A DNA stretch of 64,000 nucleotides from Cinclus cinclus (Eukaryota > Chordata > Aves > Passeriformes > Cinclidae): contig NW_026912175.1 in NCBI RefSeq assembly GCF_963662255.1, forward strand, positions 620,001 to 684,000, given 5' to 3'. A program made the translations under genes and the position numbers. Numbering within the stretch: position 1 is the stretch's first letter; every line of letters starts with the position of its first letter. The notes beneath the pieces are model-generated. The model did not search any database, was not told where the DNA came from, and worked only from the letters and a program-made list of their open reading frames with translations. Shown one piece after another: positions 20,360-32,200 of this stretch.

Positions 20360-22560
20360 CCCAGGGACCTGATCCTTTATGTGCAATGTGTTACCAAGGA
20401 TGTTGCAAACACCTGGGCTTTTATGTGGCAATTTTTATGGAGGGTGTTGTTCCAAGGGAAATGGTGCTTCACATGTGAAGTTTTGCTTTTCTGTCACAAA
20501 GCCTTGGGCATGCTCGGGGTGGCAGTGTGGGATATTTGTCCTCTGAAATGGGTCCTGTTTGGTGTAAAATAACCATTTTTTTTACTGGTTTTTGGTTTTT
20601 TTGTCCCTGAGGAGTATGAGGCTGACCAGTCCGGTTGGTGTCTGGGAATGGGGGGGGGGGGTGTTCTGGGTTCCAGCAGCACTCCCAGGGCTGCTGCTTT
20701 GAGATGTAATATGGAACCCAGCAATCTCTGTGCTCTGCAGATGCGGGAAGGAGTGGAACAGCAAGTGGCAAAGCTGGGCTTTGCTCCTTAAATCCCAGAA
20801 CAGCTGGGTTTAAGTTCCATCAGCCAGGGGAGGGAATGAATCCTGGTGCCAGCTGTTGGGGGGCACTGGACTGGTGTTAGCATCTTCTCTCTTATTTTTT
20901 GCATGATGTGATTGTCCCTTGATGAGAGAAGTCAGAAAACGAGGCAGGAGGGGGAGCTCATTTTGTTTCTGTGAACTCCAGGCTTGGGGCAGCTGCAGAG
21001 CACTTTGGTTTCAAATAATGCTGCCCAAACACAGTGAACTTGAACCTCTCTTGGGCACTTTGGGATCCCTCTGTGCCACTCTTCCTGAGATCCTTCACCT
21101 GCGAGGTGGGGGCTCAGAAACCCCTGCCCCTACTTGACAGGTTTTTACATGTACAAATTGATTTTCTTAGAGAAGCCATCAGGCATAATGAGAATCTATG
21201 GAAAACAGGGGGTTGGTACACTAGCTGATAGTAGGTCTTGGGCTTTTCTTCTTTTCTTTAACTTGTTCTTAAAAGGACCCCTCCACTGGAAAACTGAATG
21301 GGGAGGGGAGGGAGTTGCTTTTCATTTTTGGAAGTATTGCTTTGGATTTTGGTATGTCAAGTGACACCACCAAAATAAGATTGGAAGAACTGAGCTTCAG
21401 GACTCAGCACTTAATTATTTTAATGTGTTTGTGTGGGTGCAGGAAATGCCAAATCCCAAAGCAATTCTATTATCTGTAACATGAAGTGCAATAACAGCTT
21501 TAAAACCAAGTGCTCGGTGTGGGGTTTTCACATATGTTTTTATGGTCTAAAGGCTTTTCTTGTGCCCCAAAAGCCACAAGGAACCTGCCAGAAGCCGGCC
21601 TGCATTGAATATGTGGGATTTCATTTTGCTCTTGGATTCTTCCCTGCAGTCTTCTCTCGAGTTCTTGTTCCAGAGGGGCTCTTACTCCAGAGCCATACGC
21701 GGGGGGGGGGGGGGGGGGGGGAGGGAGGAGGGGGGTGCGTTGCCTTGATAAATGGGAATGAGATTGCCCAAGTCTGTCAGGAAAGCAAAACCATGCCCGA
21801 GGTTTGTTTGGCCAAAGATGGACCATGAAGACATCCGTACTGGCACTGGGTGTGAGCGCTGATGCTTTTGGGTGGTGTGGTGCCTCTGGCCCCTCAGAAG
21901 TCAGGGCGAGGCTGAAGGAAGGAGGGAAGCTGCCACAGCTGCAGGTGAGGGCAGTGCTGGCTGTTTCCAGTTGCTTGGTGCAGAACTGGGAGAAGTGGGA
22001 GAACAGCTTTCCTCCTTCTTTCTCTCCATCACTGGGCAGAATATTAGGATGAAGCTGCACTAAGCTATGTCAACAAATGTGGGTTGTTGATTGGTTATTT
22101 TTCTTCTGGCTCTTTTATGTATTTCCAAGTGATCCAGTGAGGAGCAAGTTGCTGGCTTACATGATTTCTGAGTGACCTGTCATGGAAACGGGCATCTCTG
22201 TGTGCACGTGCTTCCTGGCAAATCCAGATGAGACATGGAAATCCTAAGGGAGGATTTCCAGCCTTGACCACACGTGACACAGGCTTGTGAAAATGGAAGT
22301 GACCTTGACAGAATAGCAGCTGTGAAGTGAAGCAGAACTGAAATCCACATAAGCAGAAAAACCAAGTGAAGTGGTACTTCTCGGTCATGCGTGCACCTCG
22401 TGCCTCTGCCTGCTGCCAACACTCGGTGGTGCAGCTCGACAGAGTCCCTTTCAATGTTTGTTGGGTTTGATTTTTGTGGTCAGTTCCCATAAACAACTCC
22501 CCTCCTTTAGTGGATACATCCCTGGAGTGGGACCAGACTCACCTTTAGCCTGGAGGACTT
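20360..22560. other. No gene recognised
   Basis: Intron- or intergenic-like sequence of moderate GC. Contains G runs at about 20650 and 21701. Open frames are short and without domains. Confidence 0.5.
21701..21721 (+). repeat. Poly-G run
   Basis: An unbroken run of about 21 G, followed by GAGGGAGGAGGGGGG. It could form a quadruplex on the plus strand; the length may be an assembly artefact. Confidence 0.8.
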
Positions 22561-22579
22561 CTCTGCTCCCCTGGTGTTT

Positions 22580-22880
22580 TAATGCACATTTATGTTTTTG
22601 TGTTGCACTGAGGATGGTTCGTTCTGTTTCACTCTCGGTTTGTATCGTGGTTGTCCCCTTCCCTTAACCCCTCCCTTTCCCCTGGCCAGCCCTGAGTGGC
22701 TGTGATACGGGATTCCTCCGCCCCTGAGTTGGGATTGAAAATACCCCGTGTTTCCCATGCTATCTCTCTTCTCCCTGGAACCCTTCAGGACAATAAACTT
22801 GGATCATCCCAGGAAAGAGAGCCTCCTCTCATCTTTTACCTTTGTCCATGTCAGATAAAAAATCCCCCATCTCTCTGACC
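22580..22880 (+). mobile_element. Possible LTR-like remnant
   Basis: A pyrimidine-rich stretch, then CCCTTCAGGACAATAAACTTGGATCATCC, with a CT-rich tail containing AGAGAGCCTCCTCTC. An AATAAA-bearing layout like this is common at the R/U5 end of avian LTRs. No TG...CA ends were fixed and the family was not identified. Confidence 0.3.
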
Positions 22881-25800
22881 CTGAGCTAGCCGAGGCAGGT
22901 CAGAGAGACCAGGGGGAAGATCTGACACCCTGGAAAGGGGGTGAAGCCAAGGCTTATGAGTAAAGGGAAGACAACCACAGCATGGGCATTGTGTCCTCGA
23001 TGCATGCAGCACCACGTGTTTTCCAAGTTCCCAGCACTGATGAATGTAAACAAGAAAATACCTGTTCCTTCAAGTGTCCAGCTCTCCCCCGCCACCTCCC
23101 CTGCTTCCCCTGCTCTTATCCCTCGCTTGCCAAGGTCCTGCATCTCCCTGCTCTCCAGCTTCAAGTCACCTTGTCCTGCCTGTGGCTGAGAAAATACGGG
23201 CCTGAGGTTCTTTTAGCAGCAATCCATTCATTTAAAGAGCACAAAGAGCATAAAGTGCAGAAGAGTCTTTAGACATCCAAAGAAGGGACTCTGCTTTTCC
23301 TGTAGTTCTCCTTCCTGTTTTCACATGGGCCGGAAGGATGGGCATGGCCAGTATTTATCATATGAAAGTGATGTTACTGAATTTGTCAGGAGTTCTGATT
23401 ATTATTATCATTATTATTATTCATTTTCTGACAGAAAACATTCTCATTTTGCCTTTCCCACATTGTTTACAGGTGCTGCCCAGGGCGGACATCTGTGGCT
23501 TCAGACAGCAATTGCCTGGGAGGAAGGGGAGCCTTTGCACAGCTCACCTGCACAGCTCAGGTGGATAGGACAGGGTTGGTGTGGCCTGAGAAGGCATGAA
23601 CAGCCGTCTGTGTTCTGGAGTGACTTGAAACCTTTCTCTGTCAGGTTTTGGAGGCATTTCTCTTTGGGATTTCTTGCAATGCAGCACCCTGGGTGTCCCT
23701 TTGTGCAAAGTCCAGTGGAGGGCTCCCGGTCCTGCCTGTGCTGTGAGGTCAGTCAGAGGATACAGGGTTCCCCTTTTCCTCCTTGCTGGGATGAAGTGCC
23801 TTGGGAATCTGGAATCTGGGTGAAACTCCAGCTCTGCTGGTGTCCAGGGATTCGAAGTCCGGGGGACTGGGTTTACCTGTGGCTTTCCAGGTCAGCAGGA
23901 GCAAGAGGAAGTGGAGTGCCAGAGCCGTGTCCCATCAGGCTGTGTTTCCCTCTGAGGACAGAGAGTCCGGGCTGAGGTGAGGTTGCCAGGAGCGCTTGGG
24001 TGGGCAATCCAGGGAACGGGGAGCTTGGAATTGCAGCTGCTGCTGGATCCATTGCCTTAGGTCTGTTCCGTTTTATCTGTGCCAAGTGGGATTTGTGCTG
24101 AGGAGAGAGGTGCTGTGGTGAACGAAAGGTGGAGTAAATCCTCTCTGGGGATGTGCAGTGAAGAACTAAGCAGCAGGGAAGGAGAAGATTTGTAAACAAT
24201 ACGACTGTTTCTGCCAAAAGTGGGGTGGAGCAGTGATGGGGTGGTTGGGTTTGGCCTGGGTCTGTTATTCTTTGTGCAAATTTTAAATTCTGTAGTATGA
24301 TTTACTGTCCGGGATCTTTCTAACAAAAGCTGACGGAAATTTAGGTTTGCATTAGAAGTTGGGTCCATTCACGGCAGAAACTTGCTGAGGCTGGAGGACT
24401 GGAGTGATGGCTACTCACAGGAAAGGTCACTTGTATTAATACTGTCTCAGATTTCCCTCGGTGGCTGCCAGCCCTGAATGGCTGTGAGTCTGTGCTCTTC
24501 TCATTGGGGAATTGGAAATAATTTCAGTATAATTAGAAATTTTAGAAAAATCCAGCTAAAAATTTCACCTTGGTCCCGCCTAAGAACAGCTGTAAATTCA
24601 AAGGCAGAGAGAGAAGATGTACCAGCAAAGGACAGGAAAGGGGAAAGGTTTCAGAAAGCATTTCTGTGGTGTAATTAATGACAATTTCTGACGACCAAGG
24701 GAGAAGAAGATGAACTCCCAGCCATTCGGGCCTGACAGTCCCCTGCAGCGAGAGCTCAGCACATATCCCCAGAGGCAAGTCCAGCATGTGAAAGAAGAAA
24801 AAATATTATTTCTTTTGCTTCAAAGTTATTTCAGGTTCTTAAAGGCCAACCAGCATTTGCTCTTGATTGTGGTTGGGTGACCCATGAGCAGTAGGCGGCA
24901 CGGGTCATGCCATTGATTTAGCTGAAAGCCCCGGTGTCATTTAGAGGGGAGACAAGAAGTGTTTGTGTAGGAAAATGCGAGGGGATGTCCAGGGGAGTGA
25001 GGAGGCATTTTTGAGGGGATTGCTGAGGTAGTTGAAGGGAGCCCGGCAGGCGGTTCCTCTGGGAAATTTCTCCGAGGCCCATGGGGAGCGCAGCCAGGAC
25101 TCTCCAGGGCTAGCAGGCAGGGCTCAGCCCTCGGGACTCTGTGTCCTCCTTCCCTGGCAGCAGCCGGCGAGAAAGGGAGGAGAGGCTCCGTGTAGGATGA
25201 GGCCCGTGGGAGAGAGCAAGCAGAGGAGCGGCCTGGGGCTGGAGAGGGGCAGGAGAAAGGCAAAGGGACCTTGCTGGGGTCACTGGGGGAACAGAATGGA
25301 CACTTGGATGACCAGTGGAGGTGAAGAGTGGATCTGAGTTCACCTACAGGGAAATAAGGAGGGGATCTTTTGGAGGGAAAAGCTGAGGTGATGAGTTCAG
25401 TGACCTTGGCACAAGTTGTGTTTGCAAAAAGTGGGACCAGAGGTACAGGCAATGCAAAGCCAACCCTGCTTGACCTCTGAATTCCGGGATAGTCTGTCAG
25501 CACACCAAGCTAGGAACTGATGGGAAAAATAAAGCAGCACTACCATTCTGGACCTCTGCATGGTATTCACCCAGAACTTGCTTCTCAAGGACTAAAATGG
25601 AACAAAAGCTATAAAAGAAATGTAATTCCAAGAGGGAAAATGGTCTGCAAGAAACAAATCCACGTAGGCCTGGATGCTGATCCCTATTGCTGGTCCATGA
25701 GAGCATCTGACAGGTCAGATTTCAAATGGTTTGATTTGACAGGGAGCTGGTTTGTTCCTTCTCATGAATAGGATCATTGGCTTGGCATGGGCCAAGCCAC

Positions 25801-26924
25801 TTGACCTTTTCCATCTAGGTAAAGAGTTAGGGAACTGTTTGAAAACCTGGTCCTGGATGTAGACAGCTTGGCTCGGTATTGCTGTGTAGAAATAGGAGAA
25901 TATCTCTTCTGATTTTTCTCTCATCTTTCTTGCACAGCTGTTTTTGTATTCCTGACTTGCGTCCGCGTCGGGGCCGTGTGGCTTGGAGCTCGGGAGCCGG
26001 ATCTGTTACTTACCCACGTCAGATTGGTCTGCAGTGGTGCAGGAGATGAACTACAGGCTGACTTGGGAGCTCGGAAACAAGGAGAAGAAGCTCTTTTGTC
26101 TCTCTGCAAAATGGTTTGGCTCCATCCGGGCATTAAGTCAGGGAACTAACACTTCATTTTTAATGTTCTGTGCTCTGCCATCATCGCTGTGAGCCCTGAA
26201 AGCCTCCTGAGCTGTTCTCATACAGACCTAACTTATTTGGTCCAAAAAAAAAATCTTAGTTTTGTTTGTTAAAAAAAATGCTATTACTGTGTGCAAACTC
26301 AGGGAGAAGATTTTATTCAACACCTCTCATTAAAGGGACATTAAAGCTCCGTTTTCCTTTTTATTGAACAGTCTGAGACACATTATTGCTTTATATCATT
26401 TTTCTTACAGGCGTTTTTAACTTTTTGAAGAGCCAGAAAGACAGTTTGTGCATATGTGTGTCACTCATACGCATCCTCTCTCCAATGTAGGATGGAAAAA
26501 AAGGCTGCAGAGCTTCCTGCAAGGGGCTGTAAGTGCAAATCAAGAGGAGCCAGAGGTTTAGATGCTACAAATTACCATTTCTTAAAAGAACCCTATGTAT
26601 TTCATGCTATCAAAACCAGTACGAATAGGAGACTGAACTCGGGCATTGTGATGATCTCCTTGGGTTTTAAAAAGCTTTAATGGCCTTAAAAGACATATCA
26701 CACTTAGTTTATTTTTAATACCCTTTCATTAAATTTAACAAAAGCCCTGATCCATCACTGCTGTTGTGATGTGTGACAAAAGCCCATCTTCCCTGCATTT
26801 GGAACAGGTGAGAGATGGAACTAAACCCCAAGAGATTTTCTGCTCCCGGACTGTGAGTTTTATTGGATGTTCTCTGCCAAATCTGGTCAGTTGTTCGTGA
26901 ATGTGTCCATGAGGGGAGATGAAC
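22881..26924. other. No gene recognised; unique-looking sequence
   Basis: A short ATT/ATC microsatellite is at 23398-23425 and A/T-rich patches at about 26240-26410 and 26690-26740. I found no exon with a recognisable domain, no tRNA-like fold and no further LTR I could support. Confidence 0.45.
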
Positions 26925-27115
26925 TGCAAAACTGCAGCAATATTTCTATCAAAGCAGTAGTCAAGCGAGAATGCTTTTGCAGCTTGGCAAAGTAAGGTGC
27001 AGCTGTTGACAAGATATGCCCGCAGCGATAAGCGACTCCTTACCCATTCACTGTTGAAGAGGTCTGAAACAAAAACAAGCACGCTACCTCTCCCTTATAG
27101 GCTTTCTCCGAGCAG
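26925..27115 (+). repeat. Diverged, shortened copy of part of the satellite unit at the array edge
   Basis: From ACTGCAAAACTGCAGCAATA to CACCGCCTACATTCTG this aligns with the array stretch that begins, for example, at 28253. There are many substitutions, and about 60 bp (the GCGGAACAGAGAGGGC...GTGAAACAG part) are missing or replaced. Upstream of 26925 I see no similarity to the unit. It is either the oldest edge copy or the single-copy sequence from which part of the unit arose. Confidence 0.7.
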
Positions 27116-27443
27116 ACGTGCAGCACCGCCTACATTCTGCACTCTGGCAGCCTAGTTGCCAGCTTTCGGCAGCTGCTGTCCTAGCAAGGAAGCTCAGGAA
27201 GTCAAAGCCAGTGCCGGGCGGCACCTTTCTGCTTTGCCCGCCTAAGCGGCGTCACACTCCCTCGGATACTGTGTCCTTTCCCTCTGCACTGCGTCTGCCG
27301 AGGTGCTCTGTGCCTCTCGGAGCAGAAGGGCAAAGGACAATGTTTTCCACAGCAGGGTAGAAATGGCATTGCTAGCAGGAAAGCTAGATGCCTTGGGACT
27401 GTCCCCTTAGCCCTTGCCACTCACTTCAGGCTCGTACGCTGAG

Positions 27444-27463
27444 CAGAACAGCCTGCTGTTCTG
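27444..27463. repeat. Perfect 8-bp inverted repeat with 4-base loop, present in the satellite units
   Basis: CAGAACAG-CCTG-CTGTTCTG at this position in the first unit, with the same 20 bases in the other units I read, shortly after the start of the long open frame. It could form a hairpin or be a dyad protein site. The half-sites resemble steroid-receptor half-sites, but their spacing (six bases between AGAACA and TGTTCT) is not the usual three. Confidence 0.6.
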
Positions 27464-28766
27464 AAGCTTGGCTGGCTGCCGTTCGTGCCCAGACGCCATT
27501 TCCTTCCCAAGGAGGCGAAGCGCCGTCTACTTCTCGCAGCGAGCACGCTGCTCCTGGCTTTCGCTTCTGCCGCAACGAGCTCGCTACGAGCACTTTTCTT
27601 CTCAACCCTCTAGACCATTGCGTTCTGCTTTTCTTGTCTCGTGAATGGAGACGGAAAGCTTCTCGGCTACAATCTCGCCTAGAACAACTGCGGCTACACA
27701 TTAAGCTCGCCCGGAACGCCCTGCTGAAACTTGCCTTCTGGCACCACATTCGCGGGGCAGCCGTCTTTCTTCGGCCACCTGCCAAGTGGCCCCATATCGC
27801 CGCGCTCGTTGCACTCCGCTTGTCAGATTGGCTTCCCGTGGCGCTGATTTCAGCCTGGCCAAATACTAGCGCTGCGGAGAGCTGTCTCGCAGACAATCAT
27901 GTTCCAGCATAGAAATTTGTCCTGCAATGTTCCCCCCTCTTTTCCCGCATTGTGCTGCTCTGATGAATGCCTTGAGCATGGAACGACTTAAGCCAGCAAG
28001 TATTCCTCGCCGGCCACCTCTCGCTGTGCAAGAGGTATGCCGTGGACCCTTTGAACGCTGCCAAGCAAAAAGCAGAGCAGTGACCATAAAAGCGAGGAGA
28101 GAGCATGCACGAAGCACACTAGTTCTGTCTAGTGCTTTCCGTGCAGAGAGGCGGCAAAGCTGAATGCCGTGCCAGAGCTTCACTTCTCGCTGGAGCACAG
28201 GAAGGCAAGAATGAAGAGGCAGAACACAGCCTTGGTTTCAGCAGCCTCCGGGACTGCAAAAGTTCAGCAATAGCTCTGTCAAAGCAGAACTCGGCTGAGA
28301 ATGCTCTCGCAGCTTGGCAAAGTTAGGCGCAGCTGTTGACCAGCTCTGCCCGTGGCCACAGGCTGCTTCTTCCACCTTCACTGTGGCAGAGCTTTTGCGG
28401 AACAGAGAGGGCATTCTTCAAGGGCGTGTTCTCCAAGGTGCTGTGAAACAGAGCCTAGCACGCTGTCTCGCTGATCCTGGCTTTCGGCAAGCAGGCGTGC
28501 CAGACCGCCTACATTCTGCACTCTGGCAGCCTAGTTGCCAGCTTTCGGCAGCTGCTGTCCTAGCAAGGAAGCTCAGGGAGTCAAAGCCAGTGCCGGGCGG
28601 CACCTTTCTGCTTTGCCCGCCTAAGCGGCGCCACGCTCCCTCGGCTACTGTGTCCTTTCCCTCTGCACTGCGTCTGCCGAGGTGCTCTGTGCCTCTCGGA
28701 GCAGAAGGGCAAAGGACAATGTTTTCCACAGCAGGGTAGAAATGGCATTGCTAGCAGGAAAGCTAG

Positions 28767-29291
28767 ATGCCTTGGAACTGTCCCCTTAGCCCTTGCCACT
28801 CACTTCAGGCTCGTACGCTGAGCAGAACAGCCTGCTGTTCTGAAGCTTGGCTGGCTGCCGTTCGTGCCCAGACGCGATTTCCTTCCCAAGGAGGCGAAGC
28901 GCCGTCTACTTCTCGCAGCGAGCACGCTGCTCCTGGCTTTCGCTTCTGCCGCAACGAGCTCGCTACGAGCACTTTTCTTCTCAACCCTCTAGACCATTGC
29001 GTTCTGCTTTTCTTGTCTCGTGAATGGAGACGGAAAGCTTCTCGGCTACAATCTCGCCTAGAACAACTGCGGCTACACATTAAGCTCGCCCGGAACGCCC
29101 TGCTGAAACTTGCCTTCTGGCACCACATTCGCGGGGCAGCCGTCTTTCTTCGGCCACCTGCCAAGTGGCCCCGTATCGCCGTGCTCGTTGCACTCCGCTT
29201 GTCAGATTGGCTTCCCGTGGCGCTGATTTCAGCCTGGCCAAATACTAGCGCTGCGGAGAGCTGTCTCGCAGACAATCATGTTCCAGCATAG
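28767..29291 (+). other. Representative open frame of the satellite unit (174 codons long form, 161 short form)
   Basis: Every unit keeps an ATG-to-TAG frame at this place: 174 codons in long units, 161 in short ones, because the 39-bp block is a multiple of three. The predicted product is rich in Arg, Leu and Ala, with a helix-like middle (around residues 80-125) and a hydrophobic C-terminal third; I recognise no domain. The opposite strand is also open over most of the same stretch (156 or 143 codons), and a 141-codon and a 78-codon frame lie elsewhere in the unit. Since units are near-identical copies, shared openness is one observation, not 27. I treat coding as unproven. Confidence 0.25.
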
Positions 29292-32200
29292 AAATTTGTC
29301 CTGCAATGTTCCCCCCTCTTTTCCCGCATTGTGCTGTTCTGATGAATGCCTTGAGCATGGAACGACTTAAGCCAGCAAGTATTCCTCACCGGCCACCTCT
29401 CGCTGTGCAAGAGGTATGCCGTGGACCCTTTGAACGCTGCCAAGCAAAAAGCAGAGCAGTGACCATAAAAGCGAGGAGAGAGCATGCACGAAGCACACTA
29501 GTTCTGTCTAGTGCTTTCCGTGCAGAGAGGTGGCAAAGCTGAATGCCGTGCCAGAGCTTCACTTCTCGCTGGAGCACAGGAAGGCAAGAATGAAGAGGCA
29601 GAACACAGCCTTGGTTTCAGCAGCCTCCGGGGCTGCAAAAGTTCAGCAATAGCTCTGTCAAAGCAGAACTCGGCTGAGAATGCTCTCGCAGCTTGGCAAA
29701 GTTAGGCGCAGCTGTTGACCAGCTCTGCCCGTGGCCACAGGCTGCTTCTTCCACCTTCACTGTGGCAGAGCTTTTGCGGAACAGAGAGGGCATTCTTCAA
29801 GGGCGTGTTCTCCAAGGTGCTGTGAAACAGAGCCTAGCACGCTGTCTCGCTGAAACTGGCTTTCGGCAAGCAGGCGTGCCAGACCGCCTACATTCTGCAC
29901 TCTGGCAGCCTAGTTGCCAGCTTTCGGCAGCTGCTGTCCTAGCAAGGAAGCTCAGGGAGTCAAAGCCAGTGCCGGGCGGCACCTTTCTGCTTTGCCCGCC
30001 TAAGCGGCGCCACGCTCCCTCGGATACTGTGTCCTTTCTCTCTGCACTGCGTCTGCCGAGGTGCTCTGTGCCTCTCGGAGCAGAAGGGCAAAGGACAATG
30101 TTTTCCACAGCAGGGTAGAAATGGCATTGCTAGCAGGAAAGCTAGATGCCTTGGAACTGTCCCCTTAGCCCTTGCCACTCACTTCAGGCTCGTACGCTGA
30201 GCAGAACAGCCTGCTGTTCTGAAGCTTGGCTGGCTGCCGTTCGTGCCCAGACGCGATTTCCTTCCCAAGGAGGCGAAGCGCCGTCTACTTCTCGCACCGA
30301 GCACGCTGCTCCTGGCTTTCGGTTCTACCACAACCATTGCGTTCTGCTTTTCTTGTCTCGTGAATGGAGACGGAAAGCTTCTCGGCTACAATCTCGCCTA
30401 GAACAACTGCGGCTACACATTAAGCTCGCCCGGAACGCCCTGCTGAAACTTGCCTTCTGGCACCACATTCGCGGGGCAGCCGTCTTTCTTCGGCCACCTG
30501 CCAAGTGGCCCCATATCGCCGCGCTCGTTGCACTCCGCTTGTCAGATTGGCTTCCCGTGGCGCTGATTTCAGCCTGGCCAAATACTAGCGCTGCGGAGAG
30601 CTGTCTCGCAGACAATCATGTTCCAGCATAGAAATTTGTCCTGCAATGTTCCCGCATCTTTTCCCGCATTGTGCTGCTCTGATGAATGCCTTGAGCATGG
30701 AACGACTTAAGCCAGCAAGTATTCCTCGCCGGCCACCTCTCGCTGTGCAAGAGGTATGCCGTGGACCCTTTGAACGCTGCCAAGCAAAAAGCAGAGCAGT
30801 GACCATAAAAGCGAGGAGAGAGCATGCACGAAGCACACTAGTTCTGTCTAGTGCTTTCCGTGCAGAGAGGCGGCGAAGCTGAATGCCGTGCCAGAGCTTC
30901 ACTTCTCGCTGGAGCACAGGAAGGCAAGAATGAAGAGGCAGAACACAGCCTTGGTTTCAGCAGCCTCCGGGGCTGCAAAAGTTCAGCAATAGCTCTGTCA
31001 AAGCAGAACTCGGCTGAGAATGCTCTCGCAGCTTGGCAAAGTTAGGCGCAGCTGTTGACCAGCTCTGCCCGTGGCCACAGGCTGCTTCTTCCACCTTCAC
31101 TGTGGCAGAGCTTTTGCGGAACAGAGAGGGCATTCTTCAAGGGCGTGTTCTCCAAGGTGCTGTGAAACAGACCCTAGCACGCTGTCTCGCTGATCCTGGC
31201 TTTCGGCAAGCAGGCGTGCCAGACCGCCTACATTCTGCACTCTGGCAGCCTAGTTGCCAGCTTTCGGCAGCTGCTGTCCTAGCAAGGAAGCTCAGGGAGT
31301 CAAAGCCAGTGCCGGGCGGCACCTTTCTGCTTTGCCCGCCTAAGCGGCGCCACGCTCCCTCGGATACTGTGTCCTTTCCCTCTGCACTGCGTCTGCCGAG
31401 GTGCTCTGTGCCTCTCGGAGCAGAAGGGCAAAGGACAATGTTTTCCACAGCAGGGTAGAAATGGCATTGCTAGCAGGAAAGCTAGATGCCTTGGAACTGT
31501 CCCCTTAGCCCTTGCCACTCACTTCAGGCTCGTACGCTGAGCAGAACAGCCTGCTGTTCTGAAGCTTGGCTGGCTGCCGTTCGTGCCCAGACGCGATTTC
31601 CTTCCCAAGGAGGCGAAGCGCCCTCTACTTCTCGCAGCGAGCACGCTGCTCCTGGCTTTCGCTTCTGCCGCAACGAGCTCGCTACGAGCACTTTTCTTCT
31701 CAACCCTCTAGACCATTGCGTTCTGCTTTTCTTGTCTCGTGAATGGAGACGGAAAGCTTCTCGGCTACAATCTCGCCTAGAACAACTGCGGCTACACATT
31801 AAGCTCGCCCGGAACGCCCTGCTGAAACTTGCCTTCTGGCACCACATTCGCGGGGCAGCCGTCTTTCTTCGGCCACCTGCCAAGTGGCCCCGTATCGCCG
31901 CGCTCGTTGCACTCCGCTTGTCAGATTGGCTTCCCGTGGCGCTGATTTCAGCCTGGCCAAATACTAGCGCTGCGGAGAGCTGTCTCGCAGACAATCATGT
32001 TCCAGCATAGAAATTTGTCCTGCAATGTTCCCCCCTCTTTTCCCGCATTGTGCTGCTCTGATGAATGCCTTGAGCATGGAACGACTTAAGCCAGCAAGTA
32101 TTCCTCGCCGGCCACCTCTCGCTGTGCAAGAGGTATGCCGTGGACCCTTGGAACGCTGCCAAGCAAAAAGCAGAGCAGTGACCATAAAAGCGAGGAGAGA

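Noticed and set aside
27444..27463. Glucocorticoid-type response element in each unit
   Set aside because: Half-sites AGAACA and TGTTCT are present but separated by six bases instead of three.
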